Translations under genes and position numbers: made by a program
The notes under the pieces: model-generated
The model's input: the letters and a program-made list of their open reading frames with translations, nothing else
Databases searched by the model: none
What the model was told of the DNA's origin: nothing
Shown: positions 35,412 through 46,168 of the stretch, in pieces
Layout of the letters: every line of letters starts with the position of its first letter
Numbering within the stretch: the stretch's first letter is position 1
Assembly (NCBI GenBank): GCA_020161215.1
Contig: JAIUOM010000009.1
Span: 1 to 57,436 of the forward strand
DNA: 57,436 bases
Origin: Pseudomonadota bacterium
GTDB taxonomy: Bacteria > Pseudomonadota > Gammaproteobacteria > Burkholderiales > Burkholderiaceae_C
Direction: 5' to 3'

Positions 35412-35744
35412 TCACACCCCCCAGACCACGTCCTTGCCGGCGGCGGTGCTGCGCTCCAGCAGGTCGATGAACGGGGCCGCGCGCTGGCGCAGGGAAATCG
35501 GTTCGTCGACCGCCCGGCTCTGTTCTTCTTCCTTGCCGTTCTCGACCGAGGCGGCCTGGCCCTGACCTTGGGCCTCGCGCTGCTGGATGGCGGCCTGCAA
35601 GGCGGCGATGGCCGCCGGGGCTTGCGCGGCCGTGATGATGCCCTGGGCGCCCGGCGCCTTGCCGATGAGTTTGAGCAGCTCCTCCGCGCTGGGTTGCAGC
35701 ATGATGACTTCGGCGGCGACCTGGGATTTGAACTTGTACAGCAT
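35412..35744 (-). CDS. DUF1840 domain-containing protein
   Basis: The 110-residue protein starts MLYKFKSQVAAEVIMLQPSAEELLKLIGK and contains GIITAAQAPAAIAALQAAI, matching the betaproteobacterial DUF1840 family. The tail FIDLLERSTAAGKDVVWGV is also typical of it. The start at 35744 is chosen from the family; the frame remains open upstream. The function is unknown. It diverges from the anthranilate operon, with about 200 bases between. Confidence 0.85.
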   Translation of the reverse strand: MLYKFKSQVAAEVIMLQPSAEELLKLIGKAPGAQGIITAAQAPAAIAALQAAIQQREAQGQGQAASVENGKEEEQSRAVDEPISLRQRAAPFIDLLERSTAAGKDVVWGV

Positions 35745-35949
35745 CTGAATACCTCCAATGGACCTCGGCGCTGCCCATCGGGGGCACGCCGTCTGTCGGA
35801 CTGACGACGCCGCTATTGTGCGCCGGAGCGCATCGCCCGGGCGCCGCAAGGGGCAGGCCCCGGCAAGCCAGGGCGGCCAACGCCGGAAACGACCGGGATT
35901 GGTGAAAACCCGATTGATGTTAAATAGTTGACACTTAAAATATTCAATC

Positions 35950-38313
35950 ATGAAAATCGTCTGCATCGGCGGCGGCCCGGCCGGCCTGTACTTCGCGCTG
36001 CTCATGAAGCAGCACAACCCGGCCCACGACATCACGGTGGTCGAGCGCAACCAGCCTTACGACACCTTCGGCTGGGGCGTGGTGTTCTCCGACGCCACCA
36101 TGGACCACATGCGCCAATGGGACACCGTCACCGCCGGTGAGATCCAGCAGGCCTTCAACCACTGGGACGACATCGAGCTGCATTTCAAGGACGAGGTGAT
36201 TCGCTCCGGCGGCCACGGCTTCGTCGGCATCGGGCGCAAGAAATTGCTCAACATCCTGCAGGCGCGCTGCGAGCAGCTGGGTGTGAAACTGGTGTTCGAA
36301 ACCGACGTCGATTCCGACGCCGAATTCCCCGACGCCGACCTGATCCTCGCCAGCGACGGGATCAACTCCAAGATTCGGACCCTGCACCAAGATCGGTTTC
36401 AGCCCGAGCTGATCGTGCGCCCCAACCGCTACATCTGGCTGGGCACGCACAAGCAGTACGACGCGTTCACCTTTTTGTTCGAAAAGACCGAGCACGGCTG
36501 GTTTCAGGCCCACATCTACAAATTCGACGAGAACACCACCACCTTCATCGTCGAGTGCCCCGAGCAGGTGTGGCTGGCGCACGGACTGGACAAGGCCGAT
36601 CAGCAGCAGTCCATCGCCTTTTGCGAGCAGCTGTTCGCGGGCAACCTGCAGGGCGCCAAGCTGATGTCCAACGCGCGGCATCTGCGCGGTTCGGCCTGGC
36701 TGAACTTCACGCGGGTGAAGTGCGAGCACTGGTGGCTGAAGAACGCCCACGGCAGCCACGTGGTGCTGATGGGCGACGCGGTGCACACGGCGCACTTTGC
36801 CATCGGCTCGGGCACCAAGCTGGCGTTGGAGGACGCGATCGAGCTGACGCGCCTGTTCCAGGAGATGGGCGACGCGCCCGAGACGGTGGGCGAAGTGCTC
36901 ACGCGCTACCAGGAACTGCGCAGCGTGGAAGCGCTCAAGCTGCAGAACGCGGCCTGGAACGCCATGGAGTGGTTCGAGGTGTGCGGCCAGCGCTACTGCG
37001 ACACGCTGGAGCCGCCGCAGTTCATGTACAGCATGCTGACGCGCAGCCAGCGCATCAGCCACGAGAACCTGCGCCTGCGCGACGCCGCCTGGCTGGACGA
37101 CTACGAGCGCTGGTTTGCCGGCGTCGGCGCCACCGCGCAGACCGGCGCGGTCGATACGCCACCGCCCATGCTCACGCCCTATACCGTACGCGGGCTTCGG
37201 CTGAAAAACCGCATCGTCGTGTCGCCCATGGCCCAGTACAAGGCGCGCGACGGCGTGGTCGGCGACTGGCACCTGGCGCACCTGGGCGCGCGCGCCGTGG
37301 GCGGCGCCGCCCTGGTGATGGTGGAGATGACTTCGCCCACCCTGGCCCAGGGCTACGACGGGCGCATCACCCCTGGCTGCCCGGCACTGGAAAACGACGC
37401 CCAGCAGGCGGCCTTTGCGCGCATCGTCGATTTCGTGCACCAGCAGAGCGACGCCAAGATCGGCCTGCAGCTGGGCCACAGCGGTCCCAAGGGCTCGACC
37501 CAGCTGGGCTGGCAAGCCATGGACGAACCGCTGGCCAGCGGCAACTGGCCCTTGGTGGCCGCCAGCGCGCTGCCCTATGGCGCGCAGAACCAGACCCCCA
37601 GTGCGCTCACGCGGGCCGACATGGACGTGTTGCGCGACGCCTTTGTCGCCGCCACCCGCCGCGCCGACGCGGCCGGTTTCGACTGGCTGGAGCTGCACTG
37701 CGCGCACGGCTACCTGCTGTCGTCCTTCATCAGCCCGCTGACCAATGTGCGCGGCGACGACTACGGTGGCCCACTGGAAAAGCGCTGCCGCTACCCGCTG
37801 GAGGTGTTTGGCGCCATGCGCGCCGCCTGGCCGGCCGGCAAGCCCATGAGCGTGCGCCTCTCCGCGCACGACTGGGCGCCCGGCGGCATCACCCCGGCCG
37901 ACGCGCTGGAGGTCGCCAGGCTGTTCAAGGCCGCCGGCTGCGACGTGATCGACGTGTCCTCGGGTCAAACCACGCGCGCCGCCCGCCCGGTCTACGGGCG
38001 CATGTACCAGACGCCGTTTGCCGACCGCATCCGCAACGAAGCCGGCATCGCCACCATGGCCGTGGGCGCCATCAGCGAGGCCGACCACGCCAACAGCATC
38101 ATCGCCGCCGGCCGCGCCGACCTGTGCGCCGTGGGCCGCCCGCACCTGGCCAACCCGGCCTGGACCCTGCACGAGGCCGCCAAGCTGCACAGCCAGGCTG
38201 TGACCTGGCCGCTGCCTTACCTGAGCGGGCGCGACCAGCTGTACCGCGAAGTCGAGCGCCAGCAGGCTCAGCAGGCGTTGCTGGCAACGGCGCCATCGGC
38301 CGCGGCCGTGTAG
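35950..38313 (+). CDS. 2-aminobenzoyl-CoA monooxygenase/reductase-like fusion
   Basis: The 787-residue flavoprotein joins two enzymes. Residues 1 to about 390 are an FAD monooxygenase ([33 protein letters not shown]). Residues from about 400 are an Old Yellow Enzyme-type reductase ([56 protein letters not shown]). This arrangement is that of Azoarcus evansii 2-aminobenzoyl-CoA monooxygenase/reductase, which hydroxylates and then reduces the ring of anthraniloyl-CoA. Salicylyl-CoA 5-hydroxylase is the main alternative, but it lacks the second half. It leads a tight operon with a matching CoA ligase. Confidence 0.87.
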   Translation: MKIVCIGGGPAGLYFALLMKQHNPAHDITVVERNQPYDTFGWGVVFSDATMDHMRQWDTVTAGEIQQAFNHWDDIELHFKDEVIRSGGHGFVGIGRKKLLNILQARCEQLGVKLVFETDVDSDAEFPDADLILASDGINSKIRTLHQDRFQPELIVRPNRYIWLGTHKQYDAFTFLFEKTEHGWFQAHIYKFDENTTTFIVECPEQVWLAHGLDKADQQQSIAFCEQLFAGNLQGAKLMSNARHLRGSAWLNFTRVKCEHWWLKNAHGSHVVLMGDAVHTAHFAIGSGTKLALEDAIELTRLFQEMGDAPETVGEVLTRYQELRSVEALKLQNAAWNAMEWFEVCGQRYCDTLEPPQFMYSMLTRSQRISHENLRLRDAAWLDDYERWFAGVGATAQTGAVDTPPPMLTPYTVRGLRLKNRIVVSPMAQYKARDGVVGDWHLAHLGARAVGGAALVMVEMTSPTLAQGYDGRITPGCPALENDAQQAAFARIVDFVHQQSDAKIGLQLGHSGPKGSTQLGWQAMDEPLASGNWPLVAASALPYGAQNQTPSALTRADMDVLRDAFVAATRRADAAGFDWLELHCAHGYLLSSFISPLTNVRGDDYGGPLEKRCRYPLEVFGAMRAAWPAGKPMSVRLSAHDWAPGGITPADALEVARLFKAAGCDVIDVSSGQTTRAARPVYGRMYQTPFADRIRNEAGIATMAVGAISEADHANSIIAAGRADLCAVGRPHLANPAWTLHEAAKLHSQAVTWPLPYLSGRDQLYREVERQQAQQALLATAPSAAAV

Positions 38314-38316
38314 GCC

Positions 38317-38781
38317 ATGGACCTGGAAGCCCGCGCCCACGCCGAGCATCCCGACGAGCTGCGCCTGTGGCTGCGCCTGCTGACCTGCACCCAGCTCATC
38401 GAGCGGCAGATCCGCACCGACCTGCGCGAGCAGTGGAGCACCACCTTGCCGCGCTTCGACCTGATGGCGCAGCTGGAGCGCGCGCCCGAGGGCATGCGCA
38501 TGAACGAGCTCTCGCGCCGCCTGATGGTGACCGGGGGCAATGTCACCGGCATCACCGACCAGTTGCAGTCGGAAGGCCTGGTCGAGCGCGCCGAGGTCGA
38601 GGGCGACCGGCGCGTGTACCTGGTGCGCCTGACGCCCAAGGGCCGGCGCCAGTTCAACGCCATGGCGCGTGCCCACGAGGCCTGGATCGTCGAAGCCTTT
38701 CAGGCCCTCGACGCACGCGAAATCGACACCTTGCACCGCCTGCTGGGCAAGGTGAAGGCACATTTTCAGGAACACGCATGA
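38317..38781 (+). CDS. MarR-family regulator of the anthranilate operon
   Basis: The 154-residue winged-helix protein has recognition region [22 protein letters not shown] and wing [18 protein letters not shown]. It begins 3 bases after the monooxygenase/reductase stop and overlaps the hydratase start by four bases (ATGA). MarR proteins in CoA-dependent aromatic pathways usually respond to the aryl-CoA, so repression relieved by 2-aminobenzoyl-CoA is a reasonable guess. An A/T-rich candidate operator lies just before the operon (35918-35936). Confidence 0.87.
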   Translation: MDLEARAHAEHPDELRLWLRLLTCTQLIERQIRTDLREQWSTTLPRFDLMAQLERAPEGMRMNELSRRLMVTGGNVTGITDQLQSEGLVERAEVEGDRRVYLVRLTPKGRRQFNAMARAHEAWIVEAFQALDAREIDTLHRLLGKVKAHFQEHA

Positions 38782-39635
38782 AGCACTACATCGGACCGTC
38801 CAACCCCATGCGGGCGCAGTACACGCCTCGCGCTGCGCACCAGGCGGCGCACTTTGCCTGGCACTGCGATGACGACGGCGTGGCCACCGTGACCCTGAAC
38901 CGGCCCGAGCGCAAGAACCCGCTCACCTTCGACAGCTACGCCGAGCTGCGCGATCTGTTCCACGGCCTGCGTCAGGCCACCGACGTGAAGGTGGTGGTGC
39001 TGGCGGGCGAGGGTGGCAATTTCTGCTCGGGCGGCGACGTGCACGACATCATCGGCCCGTTGACCAAGATGACGATGCCGGAGCTGCTGGAGTTCACCCG
39101 CATGACGGGCGACCTGGTCAAGGCCATGCGCGGCTGCCCGCAGCCCATCGTCGGCGCCATCGACGGCGTGTGCGCCGGTGCCGGCGCCATGATGGCCCTG
39201 GCCTGCGACATGCGCTACGGCAGCGCCGCCACCAAGACCGCCTTTCTGTTCACCCGCGTCGGCCTGGCCGGCGCCGACATGGGCGCCTGCGCGCTGCTGC
39301 CGCGCGTGATCGGCCAGGGCCGGGCCAGCGAGCTGTTGTTCACCGGCCGCGCCATGACGGCCCAGGAAGGCCTGGCCTGGGGCTTCTTCAATGCCTTGCA
39401 CGACAGCGCCGAGCTGCTGCCGAACGCCCTGGCCCTGGCGCGCGAGCTGGCCAGCGGCCCGGGTTTTGCCCAGGGCATGACCAAGACCATGCTCAGCCAG
39501 GAATGGGCCATGACCATCGAGCAGGCCATCGAGGCCGAGGCCCAGGCCCAGGCCATCTGCATGCAGACGCAGGACTTCCGCCGCGCCTACGAGGCCTTTG
39601 CCGCCAAGAAGAAACCTGTGTTTGGGGGCGACTGA
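38778..39635 (+). CDS. Enoyl-CoA hydratase/isomerase family protein
   Basis: The 285-residue crotonase-fold protein has [17 protein letters not shown], the oxyanion-hole segment [12 protein letters not shown] and [23 protein letters not shown]. The usual first catalytic Glu position in helix 4 (after [12 protein letters not shown]) appears altered, as in several aromatic-pathway members. It would hydrate an enoyl-CoA, or act otherwise on the ring, after the monooxygenase/reductase step. The start ATG overlaps the MarR stop. Confidence 0.87.
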   Translation: MKHYIGPSNPMRAQYTPRAAHQAAHFAWHCDDDGVATVTLNRPERKNPLTFDSYAELRDLFHGLRQATDVKVVVLAGEGGNFCSGGDVHDIIGPLTKMTMPELLEFTRMTGDLVKAMRGCPQPIVGAIDGVCAGAGAMMALACDMRYGSAATKTAFLFTRVGLAGADMGACALLPRVIGQGRASELLFTGRAMTAQEGLAWGFFNALHDSAELLPNALALARELASGPGFAQGMTKTMLSQEWAMTIEQAIEAEAQAQAICMQTQDFRRAYEAFAAKKKPVFGGD

Positions 39636-39636
39636 C

Positions 39637-40852
<1,216 letters not shown>

Positions 40853-40860
<8 letters not shown>

Positions 40861-40965
40861 GTCGCCTGCGGCGCCTTCCCCCCTCTCTCCTCGGGAGGGG
40901 GGACGACGCCAGTGGCCGGCGCAGGTCCGGCCACGGCGTTCGCTGGCCTGGCCTGCTCCGCGGCC
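40853..40965 (+). repeat. GC-rich dispersed repeat with CCCCCCTC hairpin, copy 2
   Basis: The block order equals that of copy 1 (28675-28785): CCCCCTGAGTCGC, CCTTCCCCCCTCTC, GAGGGGGGAC, CACGGCGTTCGCTGG, CTGCTCCGCG. It starts inside the last codons of the acyl-CoA dehydrogenase and supplies its TGA stop. It fills the gap to the CoA ligase. Confidence 0.75.
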
Positions 40966-40999
40966 TTTCGAAGTTCATCCAAATCCGGGAGACATAGGT

Positions 41000-42625
41000 A
41001 TGACCGCACCCAGCGCCCAGACCGACCGCTTCGTGCACGACCGCCTGCCGCCACGGGAGCAATGGCCCGAGCTGCGCTACGACCTGCCGGAGCTGCTCAT
41101 CCCCGATCAGATCAATCTGGTGGCGGAGCTGCTCGACGGCGCCGCCGCGCGCGGCTGGGCCGACCGCCCGCTGCTGCGCTCGCCGCAGACCGCCTTCACC
41201 TATGCGCAGGTGCGCGAGCGCGTCGACCGCATCGCCAATTACCTGATCCACGAGCTGAAGCTGGAGCCCGGCAACCGCGTGCTGCTGCGCGGCGGCAACT
41301 CCATCGGGCTGGCCTTGTGCTGGCTGGCGGTGGTCAAGGCCGGTCTGGTGGCCGTGGCCACCATGCCGCTGTTTCGTGCCACCGAGCTCGGCAAGGTGAT
41401 CGACCGGGTGCAACCGGTGGTCGCCCTCTGCGACGCCCAACTGCTGGACGAGCTGGACAAGGCCAGCGCCCAGCATCCCGGCGTGCTGCGCCAGGTGCTG
41501 CGCTTTGGCGCCGCCGATGATCCGCAAGACCTGGGCGCCCTGGTGGCCCAGCAGCCCGGCCACTTCACGGCCTGCCCCACGGCGGCCGACGACATCGCGC
41601 TGCTGGCCTTCACCAGCGGCACCACCGGGCAGCCCAAGGTGGCGGTGCACAGCCACCGCGACGTGCTGGCCGCCTGCGCGGCCTGGCCGCGCCACGTGCT
41701 GCGGGCCACGCCGCAAGACGTGGTCACCGGTTCGCCGCCGCTGGCTTTCACCTTCGGCCTGGGCGGCTTGCTGCTGTTTCCCATGGCCGCGGGGGCCAGC
41801 ATCTACTACCCCGACGGGCCGTACAAGCCCGAGACCATGGTGCGGCAGATGCGCACGGCCGGCGTCACCATCTGCTACACCGCGCCCACCTTCTACCGGC
41901 AGATGGCGCCGCACGCGAAGGCGATCGGCATCCCCAGCCTGCGCATCAGCGCCAGCGCCGGCGAGGCCCTGCCCGACGCCACGCGCCAGCTCTGGAAGGA
42001 CGCCACCGGCATCGAGATGCTGGACGGCATCGGCGCCACCGAGATGTTCCACATCTTCATTTCCTCGGCCGGCGAGCAGGTGCGCCGCGGCGCCATCGGC
42101 CAGGTGGTGCCCGGCTACCAGGCCAAGGTGGTGGACGACGACGGGCTGGAAGTGCCGCGCGGCACCATCGGCAAGCTGGCCGTCATCGGCCCCACCGGCT
42201 GCCGCTACATGGACGACGAACGCCAGAGCAGCTACGTGCGGCACGGCTGGAACCACCCGGGCGATGCCTTCACGCAGGACGAGGATGGCTACTTTCATTA
42301 CCAGGCGCGCGACGACGATATGATCATCACCGCCGGCTACAACGTCGGTGGCCCCGAGGTGGAAGACTGCCTGCTGACCCACCCGGCGGTGGCCGAATGT
42401 GGCGTGATCGGCAAGCCCGACGAGGCGCGCGGCATGCTCATCCAGGCCTTCGTGGTGCTGAAACCCGGTCAGACCGGCGACGCGGCCCTGGTCAAGGCCC
42501 TGCAGGAGCACGTCAAACAAGCCATCGCGCCCTACAAATACCCGCGCGAAATCGAATTCGTCACCGCGCTGCCGCGCACCGAGACCGGCAAGCTGCAGCG
42601 CTTCAAGCTGAGGCAGCTGGCATGA
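41000..42625 (+). CDS. abmG: 2-aminobenzoate-CoA ligase-like (benzoate-CoA ligase family)
   Basis: The 541-residue adenylate-forming enzyme has LLAFTSGTTGQPKVAVHSH, the benzoate-CoA ligase-type DGIGATEMFHIFIS and the C-terminal hinge with YITAGYN-like IITAGYNVGGPEVED and catalytic Lys in TETGKLQRF. The N-terminus RLPPREQWPELRYDLPEL is typical of the 2-aminobenzoate ligase branch. It starts the pathway by making anthraniloyl-CoA. ATG 41000 follows CGGGAGA; the frame is open upstream into the repeat. It overlaps the RidA gene by four bases. Confidence 0.87.
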   Translation: MTAPSAQTDRFVHDRLPPREQWPELRYDLPELLIPDQINLVAELLDGAAARGWADRPLLRSPQTAFTYAQVRERVDRIANYLIHELKLEPGNRVLLRGGNSIGLALCWLAVVKAGLVAVATMPLFRATELGKVIDRVQPVVALCDAQLLDELDKASAQHPGVLRQVLRFGAADDPQDLGALVAQQPGHFTACPTAADDIALLAFTSGTTGQPKVAVHSHRDVLAACAAWPRHVLRATPQDVVTGSPPLAFTFGLGGLLLFPMAAGASIYYPDGPYKPETMVRQMRTAGVTICYTAPTFYRQMAPHAKAIGIPSLRISASAGEALPDATRQLWKDATGIEMLDGIGATEMFHIFISSAGEQVRRGAIGQVVPGYQAKVVDDDGLEVPRGTIGKLAVIGPTGCRYMDDERQSSYVRHGWNHPGDAFTQDEDGYFHYQARDDDMIITAGYNVGGPEVEDCLLTHPAVAECGVIGKPDEARGMLIQAFVVLKPGQTGDAALVKALQEHVKQAIAPYKYPREIEFVTALPRTETGKLQRFKLRQLA

Positions 42626-43020
42626 GAAAAGTGTTGCAACCCCCCGACTGGGCCGCGCCCAAGGGCTACGCCAACGGCATCCTGGCGCGCGGTGCCCTGC
42701 TCTTCGTTGGCGGCCAGATCGGCTGGAACGCCCAACAGCAGTTCGACAGCGACGACTTCATCGCCCAGTGCCGTCAGGCCTTGATCAACGTGGTGGCGGT
42801 GCTGCAAGCCGGCGGCGCCGGCCCCGAGCACATGGTGCGCATGACCTGGTACGTGGTCAGCCGGGACGAATACAACGCGCGCCTGAAGGAGCTGGGCGCG
42901 GTGTACCGCGAGGTGATTGGCCGCAACTTCCCGGCCATGACCTGCGTGGAAGTGTCGGCGCTGATGGAGGCGCGCGCCCAGATCGAGATCGAGGTGACGG
43001 CGGTGCTGCCGGACACCTGA
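42622..43020 (+). CDS. RidA/YjgF family (enamine/imine deaminase) protein
   Basis: The 132-residue protein has the RidA fold, with FVGGQIGWNAQQQF, RMTWYVVSRDEYNARL and FPAMTCVEVSAL. In true RidA the conserved Arg of the last segment binds carboxylate; here it reads AMTCVEVSALMEARAQIEIE, so the match is to a pathway-specific branch. RidA proteins hydrolyse reactive enamines and imines. Reduced 2-aminobenzoyl-CoA products are enamines, so it may release the amino group as ammonia. It is coupled to the ligase by ATGA. Confidence 0.83.
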   Translation: MRKVLQPPDWAAPKGYANGILARGALLFVGGQIGWNAQQQFDSDDFIAQCRQALINVVAVLQAGGAGPEHMVRMTWYVVSRDEYNARLKELGAVYREVIGRNFPAMTCVEVSALMEARAQIEIEVTAVLPDT

Positions 43021-43028
43021 TTTGCTGC

Positions 43029-43080
43029 GTTTTTAATAGCTAAAAACTAAGATTTGACGCCGATATTCGGCGGTTTTCTT
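43029..43080 (+). repeat. Dispersed repeat TAGCT-N15-RYGCCG, copy E
   Basis: TTTTTAATAGCT is followed by 15 bases and ACGCCG. In this copy the ACGCCG part forms one arm of the operon terminator (43058-43080), so the repeat seems to act as, or has become, a transcription stop. Confidence 0.6.
43058..43080 (+). terminator. Terminator of the anthranilate operon
   Basis: CGCCGA-TAT-TCGGCG is followed by GTTTTCTTT. The stem of six pairs and the T-rich tail sit 38 bases after the RidA gene stop and face the minus-strand BCCT gene. Confidence 0.75.
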
Positions 43081-43135
43081 TGATTTTTCTCGGTTGGAGC
43101 CGAACCGCCGGGCGCCGAGGCCCGGGTCGGGTAGA

Positions 43136-44653
43136 TCAGTTTTCGCGCAGCCGCTCGACCTTGCGCAGCAGTTCGCGCTCGTGGCGCTGCTCGGCTTCCC
43201 AGTCGTCGCGGATGGCGCGCACCAGGGCGATGGCCATCAGCACCACCACCGCCGAGAACGGCAGCGCGAACACGATGGTCGCCGTTTGCACCGACTTCAG
43301 TCCGCCCGCCAGCATCAGCGCGATGGCGATGCCCGCCACCAGCACGCCCCAGATCACCTTGCTGCGGTTGGGCGGCATCGGGTTGCCGTCGTGGCTCATG
43401 GTGGCCAGCACCAGCGTGGCCGAGTCGCCCGAGGTGACGAAGAACACCAGCACCAGCACCGTGGCCAGCACCGAGGTGATGGTGGCCAGTGGCAGCTGCT
43501 GCAGCAGCGCGAACAGCGCCAGTGAGGGGTCCTTGGAGGCCACGTCGGCCAGGTGCGCGCTCTGGAAGATCTCCATCGACAGTGCCGAACCGCCGAACAC
43601 CGCGAACCACGCGAAACCCACCAGCGTCGGCGCGATCACCACACCGAGCAGGAACTCGCGGATGGTGCGCCCGCGCGACACGCGGGCGATGAACATGCCC
43701 ACAAAGGGCGACCAGGCCAGCCACCAGGCCCAGTAGAAGATCGTCCAGCCACCGACCCAGCCGGATTCGCGGAACGGCGTCAGGCGCAGGCTCATGCGCG
43801 CGAACTCGGTCAGGTAATTGCCCAGCGCGGTGCTGAAGGTGTCCAGAATGGCCACCGTGGGACCGAAGGTGAACACCACCAGCGCCAATAGGCCCGCGGC
43901 GACCAGGTTGGTCTGCGACAGCCATTTCACGCCGCGCTCCACGCCGGTGACGGCCGAACCGATGAACAACACCGTCACCACCATGATGATGCCGACCTGC
44001 CACGCCGTGCCCTGGGGCATGCCGAACACCGTGTGCAAGCCGCTGTTGATCTGCGCGGCGCCGGTGCCGAGCGAGGCCGCCACGCCAAAGGCCGTGGCCA
44101 CCACCGCCATGACGTTGAACACCGGCGAGAGCTTGCGCGCCCAGGCCCAGGGCAGGGTTTCGGTGGCCGAGCTGACCAGCGCCTTGCTGCCGCGCCGGAA
44201 CTGGAAGTAGGCGATGGACAGCGCCACGATGCCGTAAATGGCCCAGGGGTGCAGACCCCAGTGGAAGAAGGCGTAGCGCATGGCGGCGTTGGCCGCCTCG
44301 GGCGTGTGCGGCGTGATGCCCGGCGGCGGCGCGCCGTAGTGCGACAGCGGCTCGGCCACGCCAAAGTAGACCAGGCCTATGCCCATGCCGGCGGCGAACA
44401 GCATGGCGAACCAGGCGGTGTTCGAGAACTCCGGCTCCTCGTCCGGCTGGCCCAGTTTCAGGTCGCCATAGCGGCTGAAGGCCAGCACCAGGGCCAGCAC
44501 GACCAGACCCAGCACGATCCACAGGTAGAGCCAGCCAAAGCTGCGCGTGACCTCGGCCAGGGCGGCGTCGAACACCGTGCCCAGCGAGGCCGGCGCGAGC
44601 AGACCCCAGAGCACGATCAGGGCGATCACGCCCGCGGAAACCATCATTTGCAT
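43136..44653 (-). CDS. BCCT-family osmoprotectant transporter
   Basis: The 505-residue membrane protein has 12 or so hydrophobic segments and BCCT landmarks: GMGIGLVYFGVAEPLSHY, the aromatic box region FHWGLHPWAIY and WTIFYWAWWLAWSPFVGMFIARVSRGRTIREF. BCCT carriers import betaine, choline or carnitine with sodium or protons. The C-terminus is charged (EAEQRHERELLRKVERLREN), as in osmosensing members. I start at Met MQMMVSAGVIALI (44653), which has GGAGG upstream. The specific substrate is not readable. Confidence 0.9.
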   Translation of the reverse strand: MQMMVSAGVIALIVLWGLLAPASLGTVFDAALAEVTRSFGWLYLWIVLGLVVLALVLAFSRYGDLKLGQPDEEPEFSNTAWFAMLFAAGMGIGLVYFGVAEPLSHYGAPPPGITPHTPEAANAAMRYAFFHWGLHPWAIYGIVALSIAYFQFRRGSKALVSSATETLPWAWARKLSPVFNVMAVVATAFGVAASLGTGAAQINSGLHTVFGMPQGTAWQVGIIMVVTVLFIGSAVTGVERGVKWLSQTNLVAAGLLALVVFTFGPTVAILDTFSTALGNYLTEFARMSLRLTPFRESGWVGGWTIFYWAWWLAWSPFVGMFIARVSRGRTIREFLLGVVIAPTLVGFAWFAVFGGSALSMEIFQSAHLADVASKDPSLALFALLQQLPLATITSVLATVLVLVFFVTSGDSATLVLATMSHDGNPMPPNRSKVIWGVLVAGIAIALMLAGGLKSVQTATIVFALPFSAVVVLMAIALVRAIRDDWEAEQRHERELLRKVERLREN

Positions 44654-44871
44654 GGCGTTGAATTCCTCCGGATAAAGACACCTTACCCCCGGGCGCCTCG
44701 GCGCCATGGGAGTGGGGTACTGCTTTGAGTTAGGGATGCCGTGGGCGGCGGCGCTTCACCCGAAGGTTTGGCTCGCGGTGGTCGCCAGGACCAGGGCCGC
44801 GTCACCCAGGACCGACCGGGCCCTGGGGCGCTGGCTGGTGTGGCGAAGCCGGCTTGCGCGGCTTCTTATGC

Positions 44872-44899
44872 GAAATTCATTATAACAAAAATGAATTTC
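44872..44899. promoter_or_regulatory. 28-bp inverted repeat, possible operator upstream of the BCCT gene
   Basis: GAAATTCATT and its complement AATGAATTTC form perfect 10-bp arms around ATAACAAA. It is the only strongly A/T-rich patch in the 44654-45071 gap and lies 220 bases before the BCCT start, where a promoter is expected. The rest of this gap is GC-rich and shows nothing else I can name. The binding protein is unknown. Confidence 0.5.
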
Positions 44900-45071
44900 A
44901 TGATTCAAAATAACAACGCCGGGACGGTGACGGGTCCGCCGGGCAGGGGATGTTGACGGAGGTTGGGCGGCGGATCAAGCGGCGCCGGTGGGCTGTCGCC
45001 GCCAGGAAGCTGTCCGGCCCGGCCCTACGCCGCCGCGCCTGTGCCGGGCCGGCGGCAGGGCCCGTGCCGAT

Positions 45072-46088
45072 TCAGTGGACGGCCGCCTTGGCGTCGGCGA
45101 CCCACTTGTCGAAGCGGGCCTGGTGCGCCCGGATCCAGCCGTTGACATGCTTTTCGATGTCCGCCGGCTTGTTGGCGCCGTCGTGCATGGCCTTGTTCTG
45201 GGCGTTGATGTCGGCCACCGGCAGCTTCATGCTCTGAAACAGCTTCTTGGCCGCGGGGTTCTTTTCGATGAACTGCTGGTTGGCCAGAATGCGCTGGGTG
45301 TTCACCACGAAGCCGTAATTCTGGCCATTGGGCAGCTTGGTGTCGGTGCCGGCGCGCGATCCTGGCAGCGCCGAAAACGGCACCTGCAGCCACACCACGT
45401 CCTGGCCCGGCTTCAGCACGTTGCTGACCCAGTACGGCGTCCAGGTGTAGTAGAAGATCGGCTGGCCCTGCTTGTGGCGCGCGATGGTGTCGGCGATCAG
45501 CGCCGAGTAGTTGCCCTGGACATGGCTCACGTGGTCGCGCAGCTGGTAGGCGTCCAGCTGGTGCTCGATCACTTTCTCGCAGCCCCAGCCCGGATTGCAG
45601 CCGGTCAGGTTGGCCTTGCCGTCGCCGTCGTTGTCGAACAGCTTGGCGATCTTCGGATCCTTCATCTGGTCGATGTGGGTGATCTTGTACTTGCTGGCCG
45701 TGGCCTTGTCGATCAGATAGCCTTGCAGCGCGCCGGTCGAATAGCTGTTGCCGCGCCACAGCTTGGCCGCGCCGCCGCTGTTCTTGAAATAGTCGTCGTG
45801 CAGCGGTTCCCAGTGATCGGCCATGAAGGTGGCGTCCCCGTTGGCGATGGCCAGGTGCGCGGCGGGGTAGTCGACTTCCTTGATCGGCTTGACGTCGTAA
45901 CCCAGCTGTTGCAGCGCACGCGACACCAGCAGGGTCTGAAAGGTCTCTTCGGCGATGGTGCTCTGCACCGGCTGCACCACGATGCCCTTGCCGGGCAGAT
46001 CGGCCGCCAGCGCCGGGGCCGCGCTGGCCGCGAGTGCCAGGCCGCCGGCCGCCAGCAGCGCGCGCAGGGGTGAGGTGGAAAATTTCAT
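45072..46088 (-). CDS. proX: Glycine betaine/proline ABC transporter binding protein ProX
   Basis: The 338-residue exported protein has signal peptide [28 protein letters not shown] and ProX segments: [38 protein letters not shown] (with the aromatic betaine-binding Trp) and [20 protein letters not shown] lies just before ATG 46088. It delivers glycine betaine or proline betaine to ProWV. It is the third gene of the proVWX operon. Confidence 0.94.
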   Translation of the reverse strand: MKFSTSPLRALLAAGGLALAASAAPALAADLPGKGIVVQPVQSTIAEETFQTLLVSRALQQLGYDVKPIKEVDYPAAHLAIANGDATFMADHWEPLHDDYFKNSGGAAKLWRGNSYSTGALQGYLIDKATASKYKITHIDQMKDPKIAKLFDNDGDGKANLTGCNPGWGCEKVIEHQLDAYQLRDHVSHVQGNYSALIADTIARHKQGQPIFYYTWTPYWVSNVLKPGQDVVWLQVPFSALPGSRAGTDTKLPNGQNYGFVVNTQRILANQQFIEKNPAAKKLFQSMKLPVADINAQNKAMHDGANKPADIEKHVNGWIRAHQARFDKWVADAKAAVH

Positions 46089-46168
46089 GAAGGCCTCCAG
46101 TTGGCGAGGGATCGGAAGACTGTGGGTCCGGCCGCGGCCAGGGCCCACGCGGAAAGAAGAGGTGCGGA

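Noticed and set aside
35944-38775. 943-codon open frame opposite the monooxygenase/reductase gene
   Set aside because: It is a shadow of a well-recognised flavoprotein on the other strand; its composition (His, Gln, Arg, Val) is typical of antisense frames at this GC level.
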